A stretch of DNA of 64,000 nucleotides. Origin: Flavivirga spongiicola. GTDB taxonomy: Bacteria; Bacteroidota; Bacteroidia; Flavobacteriales; Flavobacteriaceae. Shown in pieces: positions 7,892 to 16,127 of this stretch. Made by a program: the position numbers and the translations under genes. How positions within the stretch are numbered: position 1 is the first letter of the stretch; every line of letters starts with the position of its first letter. The DNA lies in the NCBI RefSeq assembly GCF_030540825.1, contig NZ_JAUOEO010000001.1, forward strand, positions 2,143,001 through 2,207,000, given 5' to 3'. The notes below the pieces were generated by a model. It was given only the letters and a program-made list of their open reading frames with translations. It did not search any database and was not told where the DNA came from.

Positions 7892-8932
7892 ATGATAAAA
7901 CGAACTGGAAGAATAATCTGCATTTTACTTGTACTATTTTTTTATTCATGCGCCACAGAAAGCAAAACGGATTTGGAGCTTAATGTCATGGCATGGAATA
8001 TATGGGGAACCCTGAATACAGCTGAACATTTTTACTACAATGGTAAATCGGCGAGAGAACGGACTATAGAGATTATCAAAAATTACGAGACAGATATAGT
8101 TCTTATGGTAGAGACTTATGGCTCTGCTGCCGAGATAGCCAAATCGCTGAATTTTCACCACTATACCCCAGACCCTAAAGCCAACCTTTGTATTTTTAGC
8201 AGGTATCCGTTAGAGGATGTCGGTGTTATAAATGGTGTGAGTTCTTTTTCTTTCATTAGGGCAACGGTACGTTTGCCTTCTGATAAAAAGATTAACCTTT
8301 ATTCATGTTGGATTCCTATGAAAAGCAAGTATAGATTGAGTGATGAAAACGTAGCCGATAATGATATTACCTCCTCAATAGAGGCAAGGGAAAAAACCAT
8401 AGAGAAATTTTTGATAAACCCTACTGTAGTGAGAGATATACAAGCCACTGATTCCATACCAATGATAATGGGTGGAGACTTTAATACCATATCCCACCTT
8501 GATTTTACTAAGGAAAGCGCAGCACAGGGATTAAATTATGGAAGAGTATTTGACCGTCACCCTGTTATGTCTTTATTGCAGGGGCTAGGTTTTGTTGATA
8601 CATATAGATACGCCAATCCTAAAATAACACCTGAAACATTGGGGCACACCTGGACGACAGTAGGTCCGGAATATACTTATGTAGGGTATGATAACGGAGG
8701 TTTTGCGCTTACATCTGAGATGGATAAGTATAAAGGGGTCAAAGAGGTTGATGACCATCCTATGAGTGGTTTGAAGAGCCGAATAGATTATTTGTTTTCA
8801 AAAGGAAAAGATGTTGAAGTAGTTTCATCAACAGATATTGTCAAATATGATGGGAAACATTTTCCAGCATTTCCTTCAGACCATGGAGGTGTTTTTACTA
8901 AGTTTAAAATTTCTGTGGATAAAAGTCAATAA
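7892..8932 (+). CDS. Endonuclease/exonuclease/phosphatase-family lipoprotein
   Basis: The 346-residue protein has a lipoprotein signal (LVLFFYSC, Cys20). The EEP fold motifs follow in order: NVMAWNIWG, the metal-binding Glu in LMVETYG, MGGDFNTISHLD and the C-terminal PSDHGG with the catalytic His. The family cleaves phosphodiesters in nucleic acids, phospholipids or other substrates. Membrane anchoring and surface export suggest extracellular phosphate-ester scavenging, but the substrate is not determinable. It is a single plus-strand gene in a minus-strand neighbourhood. Confidence 0.85.
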   Translation: MIKRTGRIICILLVLFFYSCATESKTDLELNVMAWNIWGTLNTAEHFYYNGKSARERTIEIIKNYETDIVLMVETYGSAAEIAKSLNFHHYTPDPKANLCIFSRYPLEDVGVINGVSSFSFIRATVRLPSDKKINLYSCWIPMKSKYRLSDENVADNDITSSIEAREKTIEKFLINPTVVRDIQATDSIPMIMGGDFNTISHLDFTKESAAQGLNYGRVFDRHPVMSLLQGLGFVDTYRYANPKITPETLGHTWTTVGPEYTYVGYDNGGFALTSEMDKYKGVKEVDDHPMSGLKSRIDYLFSKGKDVEVVSSTDIVKYDGKHFPAFPSDHGGVFTKFKISVDKSQ

Positions 8933-8971
8933 ACAGAAACATATTTTTGAGTCGCCCAATCGTTTCTGTTT
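8931..8971. terminator. Hairpin between convergent genes
   Basis: A 10-bp perfect stem, AAACAGAAAC (8931-8940) with GTTTCTGTTT (8962-8971), begins within the stop codon of the EEP gene. It can serve the plus-strand gene and, less directly, the convergent acyltransferase-like gene. The 3' tail is only weakly U-rich. Confidence 0.5.
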
Positions 8972-9044
8972 CGAAAATAGTTTTCTCTATTTTGTTCGAT
9001 TTGTGGTTAATGCTTTGTATATCAATATGTTGTGTCCCATTTTT

Positions 9045-9665
9045 TTATTCCATTTCCAGTTGCTCAATCAATTCCAGTCTTTTTACGATAGTGTTTTTCT
9101 CTAAAACAGTTCCAGGAGATAGCACCCCATTTGCTCCGATTCTCGAATTGTCTCCCACCAAAGCGCCAAGTTTTTCAACTCCGGTTTCTATAATTTCGTT
9201 TTTATATTTAATCCAAATTCTTTTATCTGTCCTTTCGTTATAATGATTAGCTGCTATCGAACCTGCTTCAAAATTCACTTCTTGTCCAATTATGCTGTTC
9301 CCAATATAGTTTAAATGTGCAATTGCTGTTCCTGAGCAAATGATGCTACTTTTTATTTCCGAACAAGGTCCAATTTTTACCAATTTATCTAAGAATACAC
9401 CTTCTCGAAAATATGAATTTGCTCCAATATGACAATTTTCCATTGCTATAAACGGTCCTTTGATTGTAACGCCATTTTCTACAATGGTAGATTTATGAAT
9501 AGCTATACCATTCGCTATTTTGAAGTCCCCGTTAAGGTTTGGTATTATTTCTTCAATGATTTCTTTTAAATTAGTTGTCAATTCCCAAGGCAATTGGTTT
9601 TGTTCTGTTTTAAAATATTCCGAAATATTGGAAATAAAATCATTAATGTTTATTTTTTGCTCCAT
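9045..9665 (-). CDS. Left-handed beta-helix (hexapeptide repeat) transferase-like protein
   Basis: The 206-residue protein has an N-terminal helical part (1-45) and then about eight hexapeptide-type turns with I/V/L every six residues (IAIHKSTIVENGVTIKG, HIGANSYFREGVF, IGNSIIGQEVNFEAG, VGDNSRIGANGVLSPGTVL). The arrangement resembles the C-terminal acetyltransferase half of GlmU-like sugar-nucleotide enzymes without the pyrophosphorylase half. A cytoplasmic acyltransferase role is likely; the substrate is unknown. Repeat copy D lies about 80 bp upstream. Confidence 0.75.
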   Translation of the reverse strand: MEQKININDFISNISEYFKTEQNQLPWELTTNLKEIIEEIIPNLNGDFKIANGIAIHKSTIVENGVTIKGPFIAMENCHIGANSYFREGVFLDKLVKIGPCSEIKSSIICSGTAIAHLNYIGNSIIGQEVNFEAGSIAANHYNERTDKRIWIKYKNEIIETGVEKLGALVGDNSRIGANGVLSPGTVLEKNTIVKRLELIEQLEME

Positions 9666-9745
9666 AGGAAATTAATTTTTTACCCGCTAGGGTTTAAATT
9701 TTTGTTGAGTTTTACAATCTTGGCTAAATTGGATACAACTATAGA

Positions 9746-9855
9746 GTAAACGTAATATTTCGTTTATTTCTGATATTGTTACCTAAATTATAAAAAGCTT
9801 TGTAAGTACTTAACAGCGCCATCTTATAAAACAGAAAACGACACCTAATTTTACT
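9746..9855. repeat. Intergenic repeat family 1, copy D
   Basis: This is a full-length copy: GTAAACGTAATATTTCGTTTATTTC, ACCTAAATTATAAAAAG, CTTAACAGC, ATCTTATAAAACAGAAAACGACA and CCTAATTTTACT blocks. It lies in the 367-bp gap (9666-10032) upstream of the beta-helix protein. The rest of the gap holds only a small hairpin (CTGTTC/GAACAG, 9980-9996). Confidence 0.75.
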
Positions 9856-10032
9856 TAAACGCCTCTTTTTTATGGGTCGCTATTTTTTATTGATTTGAAG
9901 TTGTAAACTTTGAAGAGCAGACTTTGGCAATCTGTTTCGTTTTAACTTAAAAAACCCCTGCCTACCAGATAGGTTCACGCTGTTCTGAATGAACAGTTAA
10001 ATTAACGTCTTAAATTTCTTGTTAAACCTCCA

Positions 10033-12228
10033 TCAATGATCAACAACTTCTTTTAAGCGTTTTCCAAAATCAAATAAGGCTTTAATTTCTTTAATGCTTG
10101 CCAAACGTTCCTTCCCAAAAATTAATAAAGACTCTCCGTTTGACTCAATATGGTAATAAGGATTACTTTCAAAGAAATGGATAAGATCATCATTAAAAAA
10201 GGCGGTGATGGCCTCTTCGTTATCACCTAATAAATAAAAACGGTTAGAAAAATCGGAATGATTTTGAATCGGAATATCTTTAAACCCGGCGAAGGAATAA
10301 ACCTTTTCTAAAAAGCCTTCTCTGTCTAAAGTGAACTCGGGAATGGCATCATCTAATTTTATATGAAGCATAGTAGACCTAATAACTTCTTTGGCTATAA
10401 ACTCACCTTCTGAAAACTCAATATCAAATAAATTTATAGCATTATTGTTATATGATAATTGATTATAAATATGGTTGATGTTTTTTGTATTGAAAAATAA
10501 AAAATGAGTTAGAAAATCGATATGCCTCAGTTTTTTAGAATTGTACTTTAAATTATAATTTTTGGCCAAATCTTCCATACTGGTTTGACGCCTGGTAAGA
10601 TTATTTTTAATAATATTTGGTACAGGCAGTAAACGCCTCAAAGCAAAAGGGTGCTCAGAGTCTGTATCATGCATATCTAAGCCTATAACATCAAAATGGC
10701 CATTACGTTTTTTAAAGAGTTCTTGATAATTATGCATGTTTTCCATCACAGTATGGTCTACAAAACTACACATCGAAAAATCAACAATAATATCTCTATC
10801 TTCTGGTACAGCGTCTAACTTATCTTTTAACTTATAATAGTTTAAAAAACTACAAAAATGTTTTACACTAACATAATAATTATCCTGACCTTCTTCCTGA
10901 TACATTAAAACATTAGGCTTTAAAACATTTCTAACAAATAAGGAAACCGTTTTATTAATTACTAAATGAATAATTAAAGTCGTCATGACTCCTGCGAGTA
11001 TACCTGTTATTAGCCCTATTTTTAAAGTTATGAATAGCGTCACAAAAAATATTATAAGTTGTTCTTTACCAATAGAGAATATTTTTTTAATAACGTTAGG
11101 AGATGCTAGTTTATAACCGGTGTATACCAAAATAGCCATTAAAGCGGGTAATGGTATTCGGGTTAATTGCGTACTAAATAAAACAATGAAAAGCACTAAA
11201 AAAGTAGCATGAAAAAAGTTAGAAGACTTGTTGCTTGCACCATTATTTACATTAACAGAGCTACGGGCAATAACAGTTACAACATTTAATCCACCTAAAA
11301 AACCACTGCCAATGGTTGCCAAACCAAGAGCTTTAAGGTCTTTGTTTACATTAGATCGTCTTTTTTCAGGGTCTAATTTATCTACGGCTTTTATGCTTAA
11401 TAGCGATTCTATGCTGGCTATAAGCGCTATAGCTAGCACACTTGACCAAAATGGAAAACTACCAATACTGGAAAAATTTGGTAAATGCATCTCGGCTATG
11501 ATGGTTTGAATGCTCGGTATCCCGGAAATCATATATTCTTTAGCAATGGGATTTGTCTCATGCGCTACCAATTCAAAATAATAGCTAAAGCCTATGGACA
11601 ATATAACAATCCACATAGGTGCTGGTATAAGTTGCAGATATTTATTTCTAATTTTAGAATAAAACATCATGATTGCTAAACTTAATATACCTGCTAAAGT
11701 AGCAAAGATTAACCCTTTGTTTTGATAATGTAAAGCATCGTTGATAGTAAAGGGGATTTCAAACAGATAATCTAAAGTATCTTCGCGATTGATTTTATGG
11801 GCGAGCATAATATGAAACTGCTTGCCCAAAATAATTAACCCAATGGCAGCTAGCATGCCTTGAATGGCTGAAGACGGAAAAAAATCGGCTAATTTTCCCA
11901 TTCTAAAAAAGCCTAATAAAAGTATTAATATTCCAGAACATATAATGGCAGCATAAGCACTTTCCAGGCCTAAGGTTGTTATTGCTATTAGAAGTACCCC
12001 AACCAGACCGTTACCAGGGCCTGCTATAGTAACGTGACTTCCACCAAAAAAAGAAACAACAATACCGCCCACTACGGCTGCTATAATACCGGCTATGGGA
12101 GGTGCTTCACTTGCCATAGCTAAGCCTAATCCAAGAGGTAGTGCAATAAGACTCACTACAAAACCAGAAAATATATTTTTTGGTAATGCACTGAGAAAAT
12201 CTTTTATTTTATTTTTTCTCGGACTCAT
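10033..12228 (-). CDS. SulP-family anion transporter with STAS and extra C-terminal domain
   Basis: This is a 731-residue inner-membrane protein. Residues about 1-430 form the SulP transport domain, with hydrophobic helices and the N-terminal PLGLGLAMASEAPPIAGI segment; the family carries sulfate, bicarbonate or other anions. A STAS domain follows at about 440-525 (DIIVDFSMCSFVDHTVMENM). About 200 more residues, ending in a FSNRFYLLGDNEEAITAFF segment, form an additional soluble domain that many SulP proteins lack. The start codon overlaps the stop of the universal stress protein gene (ATGA), so the two are translationally coupled. The BicA-like or SulP specificity cannot be decided. Confidence 0.9.
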   Translation of the reverse strand: MSPRKNKIKDFLSALPKNIFSGFVVSLIALPLGLGLAMASEAPPIAGIIAAVVGGIVVSFFGGSHVTIAGPGNGLVGVLLIAITTLGLESAYAAIICSGILILLLGFFRMGKLADFFPSSAIQGMLAAIGLIILGKQFHIMLAHKINREDTLDYLFEIPFTINDALHYQNKGLIFATLAGILSLAIMMFYSKIRNKYLQLIPAPMWIVILSIGFSYYFELVAHETNPIAKEYMISGIPSIQTIIAEMHLPNFSSIGSFPFWSSVLAIALIASIESLLSIKAVDKLDPEKRRSNVNKDLKALGLATIGSGFLGGLNVVTVIARSSVNVNNGASNKSSNFFHATFLVLFIVLFSTQLTRIPLPALMAILVYTGYKLASPNVIKKIFSIGKEQLIIFFVTLFITLKIGLITGILAGVMTTLIIHLVINKTVSLFVRNVLKPNVLMYQEEGQDNYYVSVKHFCSFLNYYKLKDKLDAVPEDRDIIVDFSMCSFVDHTVMENMHNYQELFKKRNGHFDVIGLDMHDTDSEHPFALRRLLPVPNIIKNNLTRRQTSMEDLAKNYNLKYNSKKLRHIDFLTHFLFFNTKNINHIYNQLSYNNNAINLFDIEFSEGEFIAKEVIRSTMLHIKLDDAIPEFTLDREGFLEKVYSFAGFKDIPIQNHSDFSNRFYLLGDNEEAITAFFNDDLIHFFESNPYYHIESNGESLLIFGKERLASIKEIKALFDFGKRLKEVVDH

Positions 12229-13073
12229 TGAAGGATTAATACGTCGGTTGGTAATTCTGTTAAGATGTGTTCTATATCATGCGGAAATAAACGATCCCAA
12301 AAAGTCATTTTACTGGGGGCGTTCATAACCAATAAATCTGCTCTGGAAATTTGGGCATAATGCCCGATCGAATACCCTTGTTTACCAAAAATAGGTTGCA
12401 GTTTTGTAACAATGTTTTTGGTGTATTTTTCTGGAATATGTTTTATAATATCTTTAATTCTGGAATTTTCTCTAAGTCTTATGCGTTCTTTGATAATATT
12501 AGCCTTGCGTAAAGATTTATCATCATCAACTTTTACTGAAATTTGTTCTTGTTTAATTTCTTCAACAATAGTGATTTTTTCGGCTTCAAGTTGTTTGGCA
12601 ACATAAAAAGCTGTTTTGATAGTTTGTTCGGTTTTGGGATCTTTTAAGCCATTAACAACAATATGTTCACATGCTATACGCTCAACAGAAGGCTTAATTA
12701 ATAATAAAACAGAACATTTTGCTTTACGGGTGATCTTCCTGGCAATAGACCCTACGTAATATTTTAAAAAACGTTCTCGTTGTACAGCTCCAAGAATTAA
12801 AAGGTCAATATTTTTTTCTTCAGTAGTTGATAGAATAACGTCGACAGGGTTTCCTGATTTATATACAACTTCATAATCCAGATTATCTTTTTCAAAAGGT
12901 TTTAAAAAAACTTTAAGCATTTTTACTTTATCATCAGAGAATTCACCGACATGAATTAAAAACAGTTTTGACTTAAGAAAAAGAGAAAGCCTAGCTGCCT
13001 CATGAAGGTTAGCTTTTAAATTAGGTGAAAATGCAGCACCGATACCAATACTTTTAAATGGTTTTAAAGACAC
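12225..13073 (-). CDS. Universal stress protein (tandem UspA)
   Basis: At 282 residues it spans two Usp folds. The first (1-130) opens with SIGIGAAFSPN and contains the ATP-binding-type pattern LILGAVQRE...YVGSIARKI. The second half (140-282) is more divergent but keeps LLVMNAPSKM near its end. It is the first gene of a two-gene operon and overlaps the SulP transporter by 4 bp. Usp/SulP pairs are common in bacteria, and a regulatory contact with the STAS or extra C-terminal domain is plausible (inference). Confidence 0.88.
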   Translation of the reverse strand: MSLKPFKSIGIGAAFSPNLKANLHEAARLSLFLKSKLFLIHVGEFSDDKVKMLKVFLKPFEKDNLDYEVVYKSGNPVDVILSTTEEKNIDLLILGAVQRERFLKYYVGSIARKITRKAKCSVLLLIKPSVERIACEHIVVNGLKDPKTEQTIKTAFYVAKQLEAEKITIVEEIKQEQISVKVDDDKSLRKANIIKERIRLRENSRIKDIIKHIPEKYTKNIVTKLQPIFGKQGYSIGHYAQISRADLLVMNAPSKMTFWDRLFPHDIEHILTELPTDVLILQ

Positions 13074-13336
13074 TTAGTTTGTTTACGATTACAAGAGTAG
13101 AAAGATAGTATTTTTTTGAAACATCAAACAGATTAATTAAAACAATCACTCAATTTTGTATTAATGTTTACGATCTATGGAAAGAAATAAAATATAATCA
13201 AATGAAACTTCCATACGAACAGTCGATACTCAGGAGAATTATTATAATGGAAGCTACATGTGACGAATAAAAACAAATAATATAAATACATGAAATCATC
13301 TGTTTTATTTAAATTAGTATCTTATTATATATAAAG

Positions 13337-15187
13337 ATGTTAGAATTAGCAGGAATTATTATTTTAGGGATATTGGCACAGTGGTTTGCATGGAAATTTA
13401 AAATCCCAGCCATCTTACCCCTCATTCTTATAGGGCTATTGGTTGGTCCAATTGCAGCCGAGTTTTTAAGTGAAGACGGGTCTAAATGGATAGAACCTAT
13501 TTGGGATGGTAAGCAAGGCTTGTTCCCAGGGGAAGGCCTGTTTTATTTTGTGTCGCTTGCTATTAGTATTATTCTTTTTGAAGGCGGATTGACATTAAAA
13601 CGTTCTGAAATAAAAAATGTAGGGCCGGTTATTACCAAATTAATAACATTGGGTTCTGCCGTTACTTTTTTTGGAGCAGGTATATTAGCACGCTTCATTT
13701 TTGAATTGAGCTGGGAGTTGTCATTTTTGTTTTCCGGGCTTATAATTGTTACCGGGCCAACAGTAATTACTCCTATTTTAAGAAACATTCCCCTTAAAAA
13801 AGACATTTCAACCGTATTGAAATGGGAAGGTATTTTGATTGATCCTATTGGTGCTTTGGTGGCCGTATTGGTATTCGAATTTATTAGTGTTGAAGGGGAT
13901 AGTGGTTTTACTAAAACGGCTTTGATTGAATTTGGAAAAATTATTCTTTTTGGTACGACCTTTGGCTTTACGTTTGCTCATGCATTGGCTTTTGCTATTA
14001 ATAAAAAACTGATTCCGCATTATTTACTAAATGTTGTATCTCTTTCTGTAGTGTTATTGGTTTTTGTTGAATCTGAAATTTTTGCTCATGAGTCGGGCTT
14101 ATTAGCTGTAGTGGTTATGGGTATGGTTTTAGGAAATGGCAAATTGGAAAACATAAAGGAACTGCTGTACTTTAAAGAATCTTTGAGTGTTTTATTGATT
14201 TCAATTCTTTTTATTTTACTGGCTGCTAATATTAACATAGAAGATTTAATGTTGCTTTATAGTTGGAAGACGGTTTTACTTTTTGCAGCTGTTGTTTTTA
14301 TTATAAGGCCTTTAGCTGTGTTTTTAAGTACATCTAAATCTAAATTAAAGACGAATGAAAAAGTATTTATTAGTTGGGTTGGTCCTCGGGGAATTGTTGC
14401 TGCAGGGATTGCATCTCTTTTTGGAAGCAAACTAATGAAACAAGGTGTTGAAGGTGCAGAGTATATTACGCCATTAGTCTTTATGATTGTTCTTGGAACT
14501 GTTTTACTAAATGCAACTACCGCAAGAGCTTTTGCTAAAGTAGCTGGTGTCTTTCTTAAGAAATCGGAGGGTATTTTAATATTGGGAGCATCACAAGTAT
14601 CTCGATTAATTGGACAATATTTAATGGATAACCAACGGCATGTTGTTTTGATTGACAGTAACCAAACTAATATTCAAATAGCTCAAGAATTAGGGCTAGA
14701 GGCTATAAATACAGATATATATTCTGAAACCTTAGGCGATAATATAGAGCTTAATGATGTTGGGTTTTTAATGGCATTAACTGGTAGTGCAGATATCAAT
14801 AAGTATGTTATCGATAAATTTGGAAAACAATTTGGAGAGAATGGCTCCTTCAGATTAATAACGGTTGATGAAATGAATGACCCTAACAATAATCCAAAGG
14901 AAGGCTTATTTTCTCATACAGATGATTTTAACACCCTTACAGAAGTTGCTCGTAAATACCCTAAGATTCATGAAGTTGAAATTCATGATAGAAAACATTA
15001 TGAAGATTTGATTGAAGCAACAAATAAAGAGAATGATACGGTGCCTTTATTTGTTAAAGACAAAGTGGGAGTTTTGGAAATTATATCTTCATATAATAAG
15101 GCTATTGATAAAGTTGAGAAAGGGTATAAGCTAGTATACTTAGGAAAGTCTTTAGGTATTAAAGAAATGCTTCTGCTTAAGTCATAA
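13337..15187 (+). CDS. Cation:proton antiporter (NhaP/CPA1-like) with TrkA-N domain
   Basis: The 616-residue protein has about 12-13 membrane helices over residues 1-400, including GPTVITPILRNIP and EGILIDPIGALVAVL, the acidic ion-site region of Na+(K+)/H+ antiporters. From about residue 411 a Rossmann TrkA-N (RCK) domain starts (GILILGASQVSRLIG) with the acidic strand end VVLIDSN, implying nucleotide-gated transport. Predicted role: Na+ or K+ extrusion and pH control. It is transcribed alone, divergent from usp-sulP. Confidence 0.9.
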   Translation: MLELAGIIILGILAQWFAWKFKIPAILPLILIGLLVGPIAAEFLSEDGSKWIEPIWDGKQGLFPGEGLFYFVSLAISIILFEGGLTLKRSEIKNVGPVITKLITLGSAVTFFGAGILARFIFELSWELSFLFSGLIIVTGPTVITPILRNIPLKKDISTVLKWEGILIDPIGALVAVLVFEFISVEGDSGFTKTALIEFGKIILFGTTFGFTFAHALAFAINKKLIPHYLLNVVSLSVVLLVFVESEIFAHESGLLAVVVMGMVLGNGKLENIKELLYFKESLSVLLISILFILLAANINIEDLMLLYSWKTVLLFAAVVFIIRPLAVFLSTSKSKLKTNEKVFISWVGPRGIVAAGIASLFGSKLMKQGVEGAEYITPLVFMIVLGTVLLNATTARAFAKVAGVFLKKSEGILILGASQVSRLIGQYLMDNQRHVVLIDSNQTNIQIAQELGLEAINTDIYSETLGDNIELNDVGFLMALTGSADINKYVIDKFGKQFGENGSFRLITVDEMNDPNNNPKEGLFSHTDDFNTLTEVARKYPKIHEVEIHDRKHYEDLIEATNKENDTVPLFVKDKVGVLEIISSYNKAIDKVEKGYKLVYLGKSLGIKEMLLLKS

Positions 15188-15202
15188 ACAGGTATATCAA
15201 CT

Positions 15203-15904
15203 TTATTGAAAAATAGTATTTTTAAAGCGTCTCATATCGTCAATCACCCTGCCTTTTATAAGCCATGAAATTCCAAAGGGTATGACTGCTGTTGTTTCAA
15301 AAATGAACACATAGTGTTTGAAAAACCACAAATCTTTTCCTACCCCTAATTTTTCAAGTATAATCATTAAAACAATGAACCCTACGGATATAAAAACAAT
15401 GTTTCCGCAAATACGGTATAGTTTATTATTGACATCATCTTTATTTCTGGTAAACTTATATTTAGACATCCATCCCATTGAGAGGATGAATATAGCAGCA
15501 CTTATTAAGTGAATAGCATTTTTATACGGGTTATCATGACCAAATAAAGGGTAGTTTCCATGTTCACATATAAGGTCAATGGTAGCGCTAGTACTATCTA
15601 TACAACGCGTGGGGATAAAAACAAGAATGAGTGCCGCAAAACCACCAATATTAGTAATAATATCGTCGCTTATAAGCTCAGTTGTAACATCCTTTTTATA
15701 GCCTTTATATGAAATTAAAAATAAAGCGAAAGCAGATAAAATGATGATGAAGAATAAAGAGGATAATGTACAATAGTAATAATGACTTATAGATGCTAAC
15801 AATTCACCTTTAACAATAAGCAATATAAAAGGTAGACATAAGCCTAAGGTGCCTATCAATTTTCTAATTCTATAATCCGAATTTTCAAGTTCCTGATGTA
15901 TCAT
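15203..15904 (-). CDS. Multi-span membrane protein, uncharacterised
   Basis: The 233-residue protein has about six or seven hydrophobic segments (about 17-35, 45-65, 85-103, 133-148, 165-185, 195-215). A conserved-looking HYYYCTLSSLFF stretch lies in the second span, and a Cys-containing loop (TRCIDSTSATIDLICEHG) between spans. It converges on the antiporter gene with only 15 bp between stop codons. I cannot assign a function. Confidence 0.65.
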   Translation of the reverse strand: MIHQELENSDYRIRKLIGTLGLCLPFILLIVKGELLASISHYYYCTLSSLFFIIILSAFALFLISYKGYKKDVTTELISDDIITNIGGFAALILVFIPTRCIDSTSATIDLICEHGNYPLFGHDNPYKNAIHLISAAIFILSMGWMSKYKFTRNKDDVNNKLYRICGNIVFISVGFIVLMIILEKLGVGKDLWFFKHYVFIFETTAVIPFGISWLIKGRVIDDMRRFKNTIFQ

Positions 15905-16074
15905 CTTAGATTTTAATTTAAAGTCCCTCGATACAATGTACGAATAATCTTTAAATTAATTGTTGTCTAAATATGAAGACTTGTCATTCCTTTTTAATAA
16001 TTAATGTGTTGAATATGTGTTTTTTAATGTGTGTGGTTTGTGAGCAAATGTGTAAAGGCAATGTAAATTATTAG

Positions 16075-16107
16075 AAAGGCTCCTGAGTTCAATACTACAG
16101 AAGCCTT
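16075..16107. terminator. Hairpin terminator after the GH31 gene
   Basis: AAAGGCT-C-CTG pairs with CAG-A-AGCCTTT across a 12-nt loop, 20 bp beyond the stop codon of the minus-strand GH31 gene. Runs of T occur on the plus-strand side and shorter ones on the minus side. It most likely ends the glycogen operon. Confidence 0.6.
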
Positions 16108-16127
16108 TTTAAAATTTTATAAAGATA

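Noticed and set aside
8838..9243. Two overlapping plus-strand ORFs at the end of the EEP gene
   Set aside because: They overlap the EEP gene end and the antisense of the beta-helix gene, where the real frames are clear.
1..10000. Classical integron cassette array
   Set aside because: No integron integrase is present, and the intergenic repeats do not show the paired GTTRRRY/RYYYAAC ends of attC sites.
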